From the NCBI RefSeq assembly GCF_016802725.1, contig NC_052673.1, positions 18,024,156 to 18,088,155 of the forward strand: DNA of 64,000 nucleotides. Reading direction: 5' to 3'. The number at the start of each line of letters is the position of its first letter. Within the stretch, counting starts at the first letter, position 1. The notes beneath the pieces are model-generated. The model was not told the origin of the DNA. It saw nothing but the letters and a program-made list of their open reading frames with translations, and searched no databases. The position numbers and the translations under genes were made by a program. The stretch comes from Solenopsis invicta (Eukaryota > Arthropoda > Insecta > Hymenoptera > Formicidae). Below are positions 1 through 12,530 of the stretch, in pieces.

Positions 1-26
1 TATCTCTCATTACGATACTTTTGTAG

Positions 27-1785
27 ATTCGTAATGGTGAAACTGGCGAGTTGGAGGGAACACTCAAATCTGGTTTGGAAAGTTCCATGCCGATTATGTG
101 CTGTAGATTTAATCCAATCTACAGCGAAATTTTTTATGCCTCCAGTGCCTGCGGAATTATATTTATGTGCAACACGTACACAGAAGAATTTTCCAAATTT
201 ACATTTGGTACGTGAATGACTTTCCGATTATGTCGCGGTATTGCTTTGCTATTTGTGCTTACTTATACAGAGCCGAAGAACGAGGTAAACGCAATAGATG
301 TTAGTATTACTGGAGATTATCTGGTTTCTTGTGGTAAAGACGCAGCTGTTCGACTTTACAATACACAAACTGCTCAAGTTAGCATTATTACTATTAAATA
401 TTTATTTCATCAAATTATTTAGTGTTATACAATGATAAATAATTCAATTACAAATGTGTCTTTTTAAAAATTGTGTTGGGATAACAAACGCATATGTAAC
501 ATATATTTATTAATAATATTTACATATATTAATATATTTGATATAATGAAAAATTATAATGTAATCATGTGAAAATATTATAACGAAAAAATGTTTTGTA
601 TTTTCAGTTGATATTAACGTACAAAAAGAAAGATGTTTTTACAGAAAGTAAAGCCGCTAACTTTCATCGAATGAGAATATTTGCCGCAAGATTTCACAAA
701 GAGTATCCCGATCTAATTATAACTGGTGGCTGGGACCAAACTGTTAGGGTAATTCTTGAAAAAACATGACATAAAAAATATTTTTTTTATAAATTGATGT
801 ATACATTTTTATTTACTTATACACAAATATGTATATATAAGCGTGCAACAAAAGTTTAATATTTTTTTAAAATTTATCAATTAACAGTAGAAAAACATGT
901 TAAAAGACGATCATTCTTTAGATTTGGGATATCAGAGTCCCGAATGGTTCAATAAGAATTATTAAAGGTCCTCATATATGCGGCGATGCCATCGACATGC
1001 ATGTAAGAATATTTTTATCGCATATATTGTGTGATTTACCATTTAATTATCATAACACGTTATACATTATAAAAATGCGCTTTTGTGTATCTCGTTTAGA
1101 AAACGTGCATCCTTACAGGCTCGTGGATAGTACGCGATAGTCTGCAAATATGGGATCTGATGAGCGCAAAACTCATCGACACAATAAATCCATATAACAG
1201 ACCGTCGACTTTGAACGGCGAGTTTCTTTACGCAGTGCAATATTTCAACGGAGATCCTCACGGCGATCTCGTCCTGGCTGGAGGTTCCGGTATTGGCGGA
1301 GTTGAAATAATTAGTTTAAGAGAAAAGAAGGTTTGTAATTAGTCATTTGCGATAATATTAGACTTAGATTGTTATAAAAATAAAAAACGATCGCATTTAA
1401 ACTATAACAATAAGATGGAATAAATATTTTTATTTAATTTTAAAGGACGTATAAAAAATAATTTTCTCGTATAGTGAAATAATGATAATCTTTTATGCAA
1501 TAATAAATGTTTATAGACATGGAGTTGAAAAGATATATTTTTAGATAAAACAAACATCAATAATATTTAATGAGTAATAAATAGTAAATAAAATAAATAT
1601 GCAAGTAGATATTACAATAAAAATTTGCTTTTTGATATTTGACTGTGTTCATCATTTTAATGTAGGTAATGGGAAGTTTCGATGCAATCAAGCCAATATT
1701 CACCATAGATAGTTATCAAACTGCAATAATATTCGGTGGCATAGAATCTGTGATAAAGCTTGGAGATTACAATTTTTCTAACTAA
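27..1785 (+). CDS. WD40-repeat protein, C-terminal part (six exons, 5' end outside window)
   Basis: Exons: 27-207, 271-377, 608-748, 922-1002, 1100-1330 and 1666-1785. All introns are GT-AG and the phases join without a break, giving 286 residues plus a stop. WD40 signatures are visible: a strand ending VRLYNTQT in exon 2, GGWDQTVR running into IWDIRV across the exon 3/4 junction, and LQIWDLMSAKLIDTI in exon 5, each after a G-x-W/D-type turn. The protein ends GDYNFSN. WD40 repeats fold into a beta-propeller used as a protein-binding scaffold. Which family member this is I cannot say; the N-terminal part lies left of base 1. The first exon begins right after a TAG acceptor at 24-26, so it is internal. 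I am sure of the fold, not of the function. Confidence 0.85.
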
Positions 1786-3856
1786 ATTGTTAACTCTTAT
1801 TAAATAATATGGTTTGATGCGTTATTTCACAAGATGCTACAAAATGTTATTCATAATTTTCAGCAATGTAAACTACATTAAAAACATTTTAAAATTAAAT
1901 AATTCCAAAATTATTTGTAAGTTTTAAGAAAATTATATTACTTTTTTCTCACTCGGCATCAAAAATACAAGTATATTAACTTATAAATTGAAACCGTAAT
2001 TATTGACTGGGATCAAACTCTGTTTAATTTAATCGATCATTAAATCTGAAATCAAATAATATCCGTAATCTGCCCTTGATATGATTCCATCGAGACATAT
2101 AACACTCAAGATATTGATCAATATTGATAGCCCTGAAACGACTGGTAACCCAGCGGGTGAACACCATTATTTTCGAATGATGTAAGAATAACCCACATAA
2201 GAGTATATATGTACTTTTGGGAATTATAGCTTTAGTACGATTACGTTGCGAAGGACAACCGGTTTTTTGGGCAGCATAATTTGAGAATCAGAATTCTAAG
2301 GATGCATGTTTTGTTTTACTCTTGGACCTATTGACAAAATACAAATAAGTGAATAAATTAAAGTAAAAAATATTATCGCTCTACATGTTTCGCAAATTAT
2401 ATTAACGTTTAATTACGAGTTATCAGCGAATATTTTTATTTTAAATATTGTTAAATCTTTTTCTCACAATTTAAAAATTACTTACATTAATCTATTAATA
2501 ATTGTAAGTATCTCATGTGTATCGTAAATATCAATTGTTTATTAAAAAACTCACAATCGTTACATGTTTCTCTGAAATTAGATTAGTTTTATCATAATTT
2601 TCTTAATAATTTGTACCTATATCTGTTCGTTCATACGTACTCTTCTATCTTTTTTTTTCTTTTTTTGTTTTAAAAAACACATTGTTATTCTAAGACGTTG
2701 TTAAGCATGATGTAATAATTTTTTTAAATTAAATAATGTAGCAATACAAAAAACAAAAGGTCAAGAACAAAACGATATTTTTTTCGACATAAATCAATTC
2801 AATTTGCCAGCAAGATGTATAGCCTGATTGATATTTAAATAACATTTTGTATGAAACTTGTTGAACCGGTTTGGGTTCAAACTCATTACTGTCTTTCGTA
2901 ACTTGAAGAAAGAAGAAAAACATTTGTTATATATTTCCCTTGAATTACTTACAAAGATCTAAAAATAAATCATATATATACATACATAAGTAAATATAAT
3001 TAAAAATGTTTTATATCTTATTTTGAAGAATATAATTTATATTCTATATCAATATCTTTTTTATCTATAAGTAATAACTTATATATTAATTTGCAAAAAT
3101 TTTTACAGCAATTTGAATAAAAAACAAAAATTTATTTTAAAAAATTTCTCAAGTAGTTTGTTTTATTAATGATTTATAATAAACAACATATTATTGTTTA
3201 TTATAAATGAAATTTACACAAGTTTAGGAAAAATTAAGCTCTTATACTTTAATTTTATTAATATAATTTTTTTATCCTTTGGAATGAATTTTTATATATA
3301 AATGTATGCAGTTCATTGAAAAATCTGTAAGTAAAAATATGATTAAATTTTTTCAGAGATTTTTTGCAAATTAAATTCGAGAAATCATTCTCGAAACATT
3401 CACATGCAATTTCGTATCGGAATTTTAAGTAGACCCAGGGTGAGAACTCGACATGAATAATAAATTGAGAAAGGCTATTCAAAAAGATTTATTGACCGAA
3501 TTGAATTCAATGTTTTCACTTTCGAACGTTTATTGGAAGAAAGTTAGGCGTTAGAATATCTAGAATTGATATGTTAGAATGTTTAAAAAAAATATCTATC
3601 AGTTAATTAAAATGCGAAATTTGTAACGGAACAAGTATCCATCAGTTCATAAATGATTGCGAAAGAGAACCAGATATGATATGTAGATTATCCATATCGA
3701 TCCATTTGATCGATACTGAATTTGCGAACCTGAATTGGCATATGGAGACAGACCGACCTAATTTTGACCGGATTTGGTGGTCCTTGCATCGTTGGAAGGG
3801 GCATTGCCGTGGTTATCTTCACTGGAAGGGGCGGCTGCACGTCCACTGTGTGTCCA
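1786..3856. other. AT-rich intergenic stretch, no gene seen
   Basis: About 2 kb between the WD40 gene and the cuticle-type gene. Open frames here are short, AT-driven and lack splice support. A possible polyadenylation signal (AATAAA) for the WD40 gene lies at 2352-2357. A somewhat GC-richer patch at about 2090-2290 has no recognisable content. Confidence 0.5.
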
Positions 3857-3971
3857 TATAAACAAGCTGAAATGCCACGGTCAGAACAGTCTTACAACCC
3901 TTCGTCACTTCATGCATCATTAGCCCAGTGTGTTAGATCGAAAGTGTGTGAAGATCGATATTCTTGCACAG
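3857..3971 (+). promoter_or_regulatory. Candidate core promoter and noncoding exon 1 of the cuticle-type gene
   Basis: A TATAAA box at 3857-3862 is followed 24 bases later by an Initiator-like TCAGAA at 3881. A possible 5' UTR exon then runs to 3971, where ACAG is followed by a usable GTGATA donor. It would join the acceptor at 4410-4411, two bases before the start codon at 4413. This exon would carry a tiny uORF (start 3913, three codons and a stop). A competing TATATAAG lies at 4315-4322, which would give an unspliced leader instead. Inference only; transcript data would decide. Confidence 0.4.
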
Positions 3972-4412
3972 GTGATAATTTCCAAAAAGATTATTTCGCT
4001 TTTAAATAGTAACTAAATCAAATTTACATCATCGTTTTATAAATAAACGTTTAGTTATTTGCATTTAAGCTAATCGTTTACGAGGTGCGCTTTATTAGAA
4101 GTATTAGACATATGTATCATTATGTAAAATTATTTTAAAAACTGAAAATTGAAATTGTGTTGCAGAAAAGAACGATTTATGATTTAAAAGGTGATTACTT
4201 TCACTACTGTAAATTGTTTTCATTATCGTTGTTTGACTGTCATTGTTAAGCAACGAATCGCTAAACTGATTGTCAGTATCTCTATCAATTTTAACTTTAT
4301 TTATGTTGATTTACTTATATAAGTACGATCGATTGTTCCAACAATACAATTGAGATTAGATCCATGTTGATCGTTTAAATTGAATTTTATATCGCAACAT
4401 TTTACTCCCAGA

Positions 4413-7005
4413 ATGCAGTTATTCGTGATAACGGCAGCGTTGCTGCACATCGGTCTGTGCGACCATGTGGCTGTCAGGATGCCGTACTTGAATCCGGCGG
4501 GGGTGACCTATGTGAACGATTTTCAGGAAGCACCCTTCACATACTACTCCGCTACACCACTACAGACGGTCGCAACTTCCGCAAAAATTGAAACGCATCA
4601 CGTCGGATATGCGGCTGCCCAGGTACCCGCGGTAGCCGAGGTACCTTTCGTCAAGCATTTGCCAACAGTGTCCCAAGTACCGATTACTACAATAGAGGCT
4701 CAACCTGGTGTATTACAGAAGCAGGTTGATGTAGTAAAGCCTGCGGTTACTACTCGGAAGATCGAGGTATATCTCGAATGTGATTAAAAAGTTAAAACAA
4801 AAAAGCAATAAAAACATTTTAGTAATGATGCAGACAGTAGTCTAAATATGACACAATGCATTTATACATGTAGTGTATTGTAAGCTAGTTAAATTTTATG
4901 AAACTAATTTTAATCCTCCATTTGCAATCTAAATCTTTTTTTGTTCAATCCCAATTTTTTTTACTGTTCTACACTTTCCAAAAGTTTTAAAATATTTAGG
5001 TTTCTTTTTAACATCTCTATTACATTACCAAATAGTTTCTCAACTCAAGTATCAAAATCTTTATTTAATAAAAATTGAAACTTGAGAAATGTTTGATGAG
5101 TTTGTTTGTGTCAAAAAAGTCCTAGATTGCAAAAGATGTATTTTTCTAAATCATAGTTTTTTGCATTTCTTATATATCTATGCAATAACTGTGTGTCAGG
5201 TACGTCGTCCAGCGATTCAGAAACAATTCTACGACATTGAAGAACGAGTAATTATCCGTCCAGCTGGATCAGCCCTAGTCGAGCTTGACGAGCCGACGTC
5301 CAAGATACAGAAAGGACCAGCCGTGATCCAATCTCTAAGTGACAATCTACAGCATCTGGCTTATCCTCAAATTTCTGGTATCTACGCTCAAGCCGGTGTT
5401 GTCGCTGATGCACCAGTCACACCAGCTGCCATCCCCGTAATTGCACACGAGACGCCGTCACCTCTGTTGCTCCCCACATCGACACCTGCTCCGATCACTT
5501 CCGATTCTAATAACTTGGAAGATGAATCTATTGTAGTTGAAAATCCTGACTTTCGTGAGGCTGTCAATCAAGCGCGCCTTCCCCAGGTAAACAACTTTTC
5601 TGTAATTCTTTGCGCAAATAATATTCTGAAATATCGTTTCATTCGTACATTCTCTCTATAGTAAAATTAAAGAATGTACATGAATGGCACAGAGACTGAA
5701 ATATTCTAGTTTTATTAGAGATTTTGATAATTTTTCTGCAGAAAAAGGGCCTTTGGAGAAAACTATTCTTTTTGTGAAATAGTAAAATTTGTAATTATTC
5801 CGCAATAACATATATTCTTGCAAAACTTTCGCTTTTACAGCTTCGCACTTTCAAGTCTCGTGTAATCGCTGAATCAAATGGTACACCCGTGAATGTGCCC
5901 GTGCGATTTGCCGCTCACGATCCTTCCCCGGGTGTGATCCCTAGTCAACAGATCAGTCCCGAGAAGAGCAAAATCAATCAAAACAGACTAATAGAACTTC
6001 TAACTGCTCGTGGCGGTATCGCCGAGGTACGTACGCGAAGAAATTCTTGCTATACGTTACTTTATGTATACTAAAACATTTCGTACATATGAAGAAAGTA
6101 ATATAGTTTGAAGAGGACTAGTCTTTTGAAAATCAGATGTCACTTGTAGCTGGTTAATGTTCTATTGTTCTAATACGATTATGGATAGATCCATAAATGT
6201 ATCAAACACAATTTCACGTTTACTTTCCGTTATGTGAAATTTAATGTCTTTTACATATGCTACATGTATTAATAAGTTTCTTAAAAATATTTTCTATTAA
6301 TTTCGGCTTCATGTCAAAGAAGATTTTTAAATTCAATACTGTTCAAGGTTTTAGTTAATTATTTATCAATTAATTTTCTCGACATAAAATTATTTCGATT
6401 TACAATTTCTTTGTAAAATTTTCTATACCTCATTAAACACAAATAAGGCGAGTCGTCAGCATCATAAACGATCACAGATTTGCACGATTTTGCTTAGATA
6501 CTTTGCTTCAATGCTTTATTATCTGGCTATATGACAAAATATTTAGCTAGCTGTGCAGTTAATACACAGCATTTTGTTAATTTTTATCTTTTCAATTAAA
6601 CTCCTATATAAATGTTAATATGACAAAAACACAAAACACAACTTCCAGTTGGGTTTTTCTCGCGACGATACAACTGGGACATTGATTGAAGACGCCGGAC
6701 ACGTTCGAGCGCGTGTTCTTTCCGCGACGCCAACTTCGGAACACGCGAAACCAACCGGAGAACGTGTTTTCACACGTCGTGTCGTTGTCAGCAGACCAAT
6801 TGAAACTTTTCAAGAATACGATATCGTGGAACCCGCCACAAAGCTCGAAAGAGTGTCCGTACAACAACCTACGTTGATCAAGACCGCTCGTGTGAATCAT
6901 GTGCAAGTGCACGGATCCATACCGATCGTTGGAAAGGCTCTTACGCCCGCAGTGGCTCACGCAGCAGTCCCAATTTATCAGAAAACCATTTCTTCTACGT
7001 TCTAA
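4413..7005 (+). CDS. Secreted cuticle-type structural protein (four coding exons)
   Basis: Coding exons: 4413-4766, 5200-5586, 5841-6026 and 6649-7005. The phases are all zero and the total is 427 residues. The ATG at 4413 opens a clear signal peptide (MQLFVITAALLHIGLC, then DHVAV). The mature chain is rich in V, P, A and T, with short repeated blocks such as AQVPAVAEVP, SQVPITTIEAQP and TTRKIEVRRPAI. It also has a DIEERVIIRPAGSALVEL segment and ends with an RRVVVSRPIETFQEYD stretch. No cysteine pattern or enzymatic domain is seen, and no clear Rebers-Riddiford chitin-binding consensus. Low-complexity secreted proteins of this kind are typical of insect cuticle, but assignment to a named cuticular family is not possible by eye. 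A polyadenylation signal follows at 7122-7127. Confidence 0.78.
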
Positions 7006-7121
7006 TATATTATCATGAAATGGAAAAATTGGCAATTTTAATTTGCAAAATTTTTCTATAATATTATAACGATTTTGTGATATTTTTCGCGAGAAAAAGA
7101 GAAAGAACTGCAAAATATTGA

Positions 7122-7127
7122 AATAAA
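7122..7127 (+). terminator. Polyadenylation signal of the cuticle-type gene
   Basis: AATAAA about 117 bases after the stop codon at 7005; position and motif are as expected for a short insect 3' UTR. Confidence 0.5.
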
Positions 7128-9019
7128 TATCGGAGATGTCTAGAGTAATAATGTTATGTTTATTGTTAGATAAAAAAATATCTTGTACTAATTCTCTGTT
7201 TATCTTCTGAAAATAAGCAGATTTGGTATTATTGTCTAAATTATTAAAGTTTTTAAAAAGTGTTCGAGGTTCTAAAATATAATATTTAATTAAGATGTAT
7301 CCAATTGAAAGCGCAGACAATGCAAGTAATTTGTCATGTAATATAATATCTCACGTGATCGAAGATTGATAATATTTTTCTTACTATAAGCAATAAGAAT
7401 TGTACGAAGGAGTAACAATAAACATTAATATATTTTATTTTTTGTATATATCTCAAAATATATTTATATATTCTTTCCTGTCTTTCGTCCTCCTGTCGTC
7501 TTGGTCAAATTTTACTGTTAATATCAATTCTCTGTTTATTTTCATGAAAATAAACACATTCATTATTTAAATTATTGTTAAATTTTGACGAAAAAGTATG
7601 TTTCAGGAATATTTCGTAAAATGTAATGTTTAATTAGGATCGAATTATCGGAAGCGTACAAGATGCGCTATTAACATTGTGTGCCAAATGCAACGTAATG
7701 ATTACTATTAACAAGCGATTAAAAATTTTATATTTCAACCTATCAGATCTTACAGACTGATTACAGTCGGTGATAGTAACTTCCTGAAACCTTCCTGACA
7801 AGGGTAACCACTGTGCCACAGGTTATTTATAAGGCCATAACATTGACCTCAATAATACGAGCGGCTCCATTCTCTCATCTGTATCGATCGTGATTTACTC
7901 CCATTCGTCGAAAGAATTTTCCTTGTGTGAGATAGTATATATAATTAAATAATTAGAAAAAAGAATGGCCTAATGTGTTACACGCAAAAAAAATATAAGG
8001 TAAATTAGACTAGATTGCAAAAGTAAATTACACACAAGATTATATGCGTTGCTGATACATGTAAACTTGTATCAACGACGCATAAAATTATTTTTTTAAA
8101 TGTTTTCTCACTTATTCGTAACATCGTGCACAAACATATCTTTAAAATATATTTTATTGTAAATATAAATTACAAAATAATATTGAACAATGAATTGCTG
8201 TCGCGCTTTAGATTATATCAATTTAATGTAAATATTAAATATACCGAAGTTGATACACAATTCTGATTAATATCGTACAACATAATTTACATACATATCA
8301 ATACTGATTATAGATTAATACTCATCGATTAACTAAAAAATTTCACATTAATTAGTCTCACATATATTCATTTTTCAGATACTTGATAATAAAATAGCTT
8401 GAAAAAAGGAGAGGAGGATCGAGTGCCGAATTTAGTGACTATCGTACCCGACGTGATATATAATGCCCATGACAAAAAACAGGCACGAGTTAACCAGAAA
8501 GCAAATCCGGTTCTGACTGTATTACGATCAAGGCGTGACACGCATAATACGCAAGCCGGAAAACAGTATCAGTATTGGAAATGCTATTCGCATATGAATT
8601 CGATTGCGAGAGTGATAAAGTGATCCGATTTCCATTCGCAATTTGGGAGCGAGTTCTTTTTCAGTCAAGGCGCAAGCCATTCGATATTTAAAATATACCC
8701 AGGATTACGTGAATTTATTGGACATTTTTTATAATTAGTTATGACGAAATGCCAACGTCTGACACATCTATCGCGTAAAATCGATGAAATGCAAGGCTAC
8801 GATAGATATTGTATCTCGCGATACTTATCATCAAAGTAAGAGTTGAAAAGATCATCACCCTTGACTCAGTTAACGGGGGATTAGCGACCTTGTTTGAAGG
8901 TAAACACGAAAGAAGGAGTCAGCGGAGCCCCTCTGGGCTAGTGAACGACCGAGGTGTCGGATATGATTTTTAACTTGTACTGAGAACACCGGTCAGGCAA
9001 CGCGCATATATATCCTGCG
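7128..9019. other. AT-rich intergenic stretch with a short hairpin, no gene seen
   Basis: No open frame here has splice or compositional support. At 8042-8084 there is an imperfect hairpin of about 19 base pairs with a loop of about five bases. The last 150 bases (8860-9010) are GC-richer and probably belong to the upstream control region of the next gene. Confidence 0.4.
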
Positions 9020-9056
9020 TATATAAGTTCTGTTGTCACGGATCTTGCGTTCAGTT
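9020..9056 (+). promoter_or_regulatory. TATA box plus Initiator of the small secreted protein gene
   Basis: TATATAAG at 9020-9027 is followed by the arthropod Initiator TCAGTT at 9051-9056, placing the likely start at A9053, 33 bases after the TATA start. Spacing and both motifs fit a focused insect core promoter. The transcript would begin with a noncoding exon 9053-9112 ending in a strong donor (AAAG then GTAAGT). Confidence 0.7.
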
Positions 9057-9584
9057 AGATACGCGCGAGGTAATCGCCACTACGCATTGCAAACGTTTAT
9101 AGTATCTGAAAGGTAAGTTTGATCTTGCGCGTTCGGACGATTTCTGTGATCCCCAAGTGCTCCTGTTGCAAAGTGAGAAATAAAACCGTGAAAAATGCAC
9201 GTTACAAAATGTTTCGAGTAACCTTATTATGAAATCGTTATTAAGCCGATAAATTGAGTGACTTATGTAGCGCATAAATGTCTGAAAAAATACATTGTCT
9301 TAAAAATGTGTACAACGTGAAAACAGAAGAGACATTGAACTAAAAAGTTATATAAAACCGCAGCTTTGTGAAAAAAAATTGTTTATCCACAAAAGGAATG
9401 AAAGTATTTTCAGCTGAACTTGTTGCATATTTCATCTTTCCTCTTTTTCTCCTCAACCCAATGATTTCGCAATAAACCTTTAGTATTAATCGAATTATGT
9501 CTAATCAAATGTTTTTTTTTTCCTAAAAAATATTATCTTGAACAAGTATTTTCCAATTTTTTTAGGAAAGCACAAGAGCGTCAA

Positions 9585-10219
9585 ATGCCGACTAACTGCA
9601 TTAATATTATCTTTTTCGTCGTGGTGGCAACTTGTGCGGCTACGCCAATTCTCTATCTAACTTCCGAAGAGACATTCGCCCATCCAGCCGTCGCAATTAA
9701 TGCTGCAATGGAAGATAATTTGCCTAACCAATTACGAAATGATTTCTATAAAAACCCGAATATCGCTGCTAATCTCGCTAAGGAATCCTGGTTCAGCGAC
9801 AAGGAAATGCAAGTATGTAATTTTGTTATTTACATCTTATATAGATGAAAGGTAACAAGCATTTTGACAAACATTTATTATCAATCTAGCGGTTTGGATT
9901 AAAAACCAAACCGCCGGATTGGAGGAATAAAAATATAATGAATTAAAATAGCATTGTTGCATACTATGCGCTTCTTCAAACTTATAAAGTTTTGTCAGAA
10001 TTAGTTATTAATATCAGTTAAAAAATTTGTTACATTTTAAGAACAAAAAAGAAATAATTGCGCTGTTTACGTTGAGTAATTCGAATGTATTGAAATCGAA
10101 TGGTCTGCATAACTTTGACTATTTGTTTGACGTTACAGGTAATCGACCGTGATGCAGACAAAATTTCGAGAGAAAAGATCTATAGCATGCTGCATAATGC
10201 TGGACTCGTTCGCAGATAA
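9585..10219 (+). CDS. Small secreted protein of unknown function (102 aa)
   Basis: Coding exons 9585-9812 and 10139-10219, with a noncoding first exon 9053-9112 and acceptor at 9564-9565. The product starts with a hydrophobic signal peptide (CINIIFFVVVATCAATP). It continues into a short acidic and amphipathic mature chain of about 80 residues containing RNDFYKNPNIAANLAKESWF and, in the last exon, DKISREKIYSMLHNAGLVRR. There are no cysteines after the signal region, so it is not a disulfide-rich toxin or defensin type. The C terminus carries a basic RR, but with no amidation glycine before it a neuropeptide reading is weak. The strong TATA/Initiator promoter suggests tightly regulated, abundant expression. 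I do not recognise the family. A possible polyadenylation signal is near 10453. Confidence 0.78.
9889..9914. repeat. Small perfect hairpin in the intron of the small secreted protein gene
   Basis: GCGGTTTGG at 9889-9897 and its exact reverse complement at 9906-9914, with an eight-base A-rich loop. It lies in the intron between the two coding exons. Function unknown. Confidence 0.5.
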
Positions 10220-11467
10220 CAAGACAATAAGTGAAAACTGTGTTGTTGAATATATCTCGGTTGCCAAATATTCACTCCTTTAGAGTATCTCACATTTTTC
10301 ATTACATTCACTCGTATGCTATCATTTTTCGTTACATAAACTCAAATTTTGAATCAATATTTTATATTGTTTCCCTATATTCTGTGTAGTCACGCGCTTC
10401 TAGTTATTTCTTCCTTTGATCTGATCATAAAAGTTCATATCAAAGTAATAATCCAATAAAAAAAACCTTAACTCATTTTTTGTATTAAAATATACTCTAT
10501 ATTTTAAACAATGTAACCTATTCATAGAAGATTTGAATGTAACCCTGGTAAAAATTTTTCTCATAATTTTTGTACGAATTAAAACATTTTTCAGAAATAC
10601 TAGAAAGTTGTTTATATTTCTCGTCCAAAAATTTTTGTCATACATGTGAAATCTGAAATATTTTGATTTCTCATAATTTCTAAAAAACATTTTTAACATT
10701 TTTAGATTTTATAACATTTTATCAGAAATAAATTATAAAACACAAAAATATTAGAAATCTTAAAATATTTCATAATTAACACATAAAAAATTGGAGAAAA
10801 AGATGTAGACTTTCCGAGTATTTCTGAAGTGTTCCAATTTGAATAAAAAAATCTGAGAGTTACAAAATAATACAGAAATTCTGAAAAATTATATGAAAGA
10901 TTTTTAGAAAAATTTTCAATGGGGAATCTAATAAAAATTTGATTTAACATTTTCCTTACTTTTTAATTTTTAATATACATTTAATGTTACACATTTTTAT
11001 TAATAATACATAAATATCAAACATTAAAATTCGATTTCACAAATGTTATTTTTCTTTAAGCAGGACTTAAATATGCATCTGTCTTAATCTTTCTCTCCAA
11101 GTAAATAAGGACAGACACATATTTCAGTCTCGTTTTAAATCAAAATAACATGTGTACAATCAAGCCTAACAATTTTAAAACTCAACTTTTTCTGTACTGT
11201 GCTCTGTATTATTTAATTTACCAGTTCATATATTTTATATGTTTATATTGTTTACAATGAAAAAAGATTCGTCTAAACATCATGTGTAGAAACATCACGT
11301 CTAAAAAATCCGTGTAGACATAATATTGAAATATACAGTACAATAGTACGTGGTTCTTGTTATTGATGTGATAGAAAAATGTATATAGGTATAGATAAAT
11401 TACTCAATGTCAATATTTACCTTGCAAATTGTTACATTACGTAGCCATCAGACACTCGACCTATTTC
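10220..11467. other. AT-rich intergenic stretch, possible old hairpin element
   Basis: No gene seen. Between about 10550 and 10920 the two flanks carry loosely complementary blocks built from AAAATTTTTCT and TTTTTCAGAA words, which suggests a heavily decayed hairpin transposon remnant. The arms are too degenerate to define exact ends. Confidence 0.3.
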
Positions 11468-11592
11468 TACCAACGTAGATTAACTTTAATCCCAATTTAA
11501 TTTACTCTTTATCTTTCTTTAGTTTTAAAAATTGGAAAAAAATAAAGAGTATATTAAACTAATTGTAAGATTAAAGTTAATGTGCGTTGGTA
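11468..11592. mobile_element. Hairpin MITE, 125 bp, TA-flanked
   Basis: Two long inverted arms: 11468-11512 and its imperfect complement at 11542-11592, starting TACCAACG and ending CGTTGGTA. The central loop is about 30 bases. TA at both outer edges fits the TA target duplication of Tc1/mariner-type non-autonomous elements. No coding capacity. Confidence 0.65.
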
Positions 11593-12066
11593 TAAATAGA
11601 CATTAGACTGATTAGACGAGAAACGAACGACGAACGTAGAACGCCGGTCAAAAAATGCAGAGCAGAGCAAAATAAAATGGAAACATAACAAAACTTTATA
11701 CATTGCCCCATGCATGGCAGAGATCAAGAGATCAGATACAATCAGATACAATTAAAGAAAAGCTTGAAAAAGTGGCCATCAGTGGCTGTCACTGCTGTCA
11801 GCTATCAGTGGCCATGACTTTTCGAGACGCCATCTCTACAACGTGGACATGCACTACGATGCCAATTGTACCAATCGGTCAACACCTCGAAAAGCACGTC
11901 GCCCGCGACTGTTGGCATACCTGATGAAGGAAGCACCAAACGCGCTTACGCGAAATCAACTTGAAATCGTTTCTGTTCCTATAATCACTTTCGCGCAACC
12001 GATTGTTTCGCACTGTAACGGGCAAACACATCCGAACACGTTGGCGTCCTCAAACGGACTTGTTCT

Positions 12067-12530
12067 CGAAGCACTCGCGTCAAAAACTCGCACGGGACGA
12101 CGAAAATGCGAGTTGAAATGCGCCGCGACGCGTAGCGACGTCACGCCGTCCAGTGCTGGAATTCTCTAACTCGTTATGACAATTCGGTATTGTTACAGTG
12201 TCATTACGCAGATATTATACATAATAGAAAACCTGCGCAACGCAGCTTTTTGTCGTTATAGACACATAACAACAACATAACGAGTTAGAGGATCGCACTA
12301 CTGCCTGACCTTTCGACTGCTTTCGACCGAGTGATACTGCGTAGCGACGCGCGGCGCGCAGGCGCGGCCTCACACCAGTCACGCGGCACGCCGCTACGCA
12401 ATTAGCGCAATAGCCACCAGAGTGACCACAATCGGTCGGTTAGATAGACGGCGGCCAGTCGCGGCGCATCGTGGCGCATTTCAACTCGCATTTTGGTTGT
12501 TTCATACGAGTTTTTGACGCGAGCGAGTGT
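12067..12530. repeat. Nested inverted repeats in a CpG-rich block upstream of UVRAG
   Basis: An outer pair of roughly 55-base arms (about 12067-12125 and 12471-12530) shares blocks such as GCGTCAAAAACTCG and AAAATGCGAGTTGAAATGCG in opposite orientation. An inner perfect 15-base pair lies at 12164-12178 (CTCTAACTCGTTATG) and 12276-12290. The outer arm is also echoed in direct orientation at about 12695-12740 (CTCGAGTTTTTCGACGCG, then GAGTATCGGGAGT). The arrangement is asymmetric, with about 135 more bases on the right side. Confidence 0.6.

Noticed and set aside
3764..4009. 81-codon plus-strand frame
   Set aside because: Overlaps the TATA box and putative leader exon of the cuticle-type gene; it does not continue in phase into 4413.
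6604..7320. 238-codon minus-strand open frame
   Set aside because: Antisense shadow of the last exon of the cuticle-type gene plus its AT-rich 3' flank.
7790..7822. tRNA box A-like word (TGGCACAGTGGTTACC on the minus strand)
   Set aside because: No box B and no cloverleaf could be traced downstream; at best a decayed tRNA-derived SINE head.
8399..8623. 74-codon plus-strand frame before the small secreted gene
   Set aside because: TTG start, no ATG, no splice sites, no recognisable motif.
11703..12169. Plus-strand frames of 73 and 108 codons
   Set aside because: They run into the inverted-repeat block upstream of UVRAG. Frames are open on both strands there because of CpG richness; no start or splice support.
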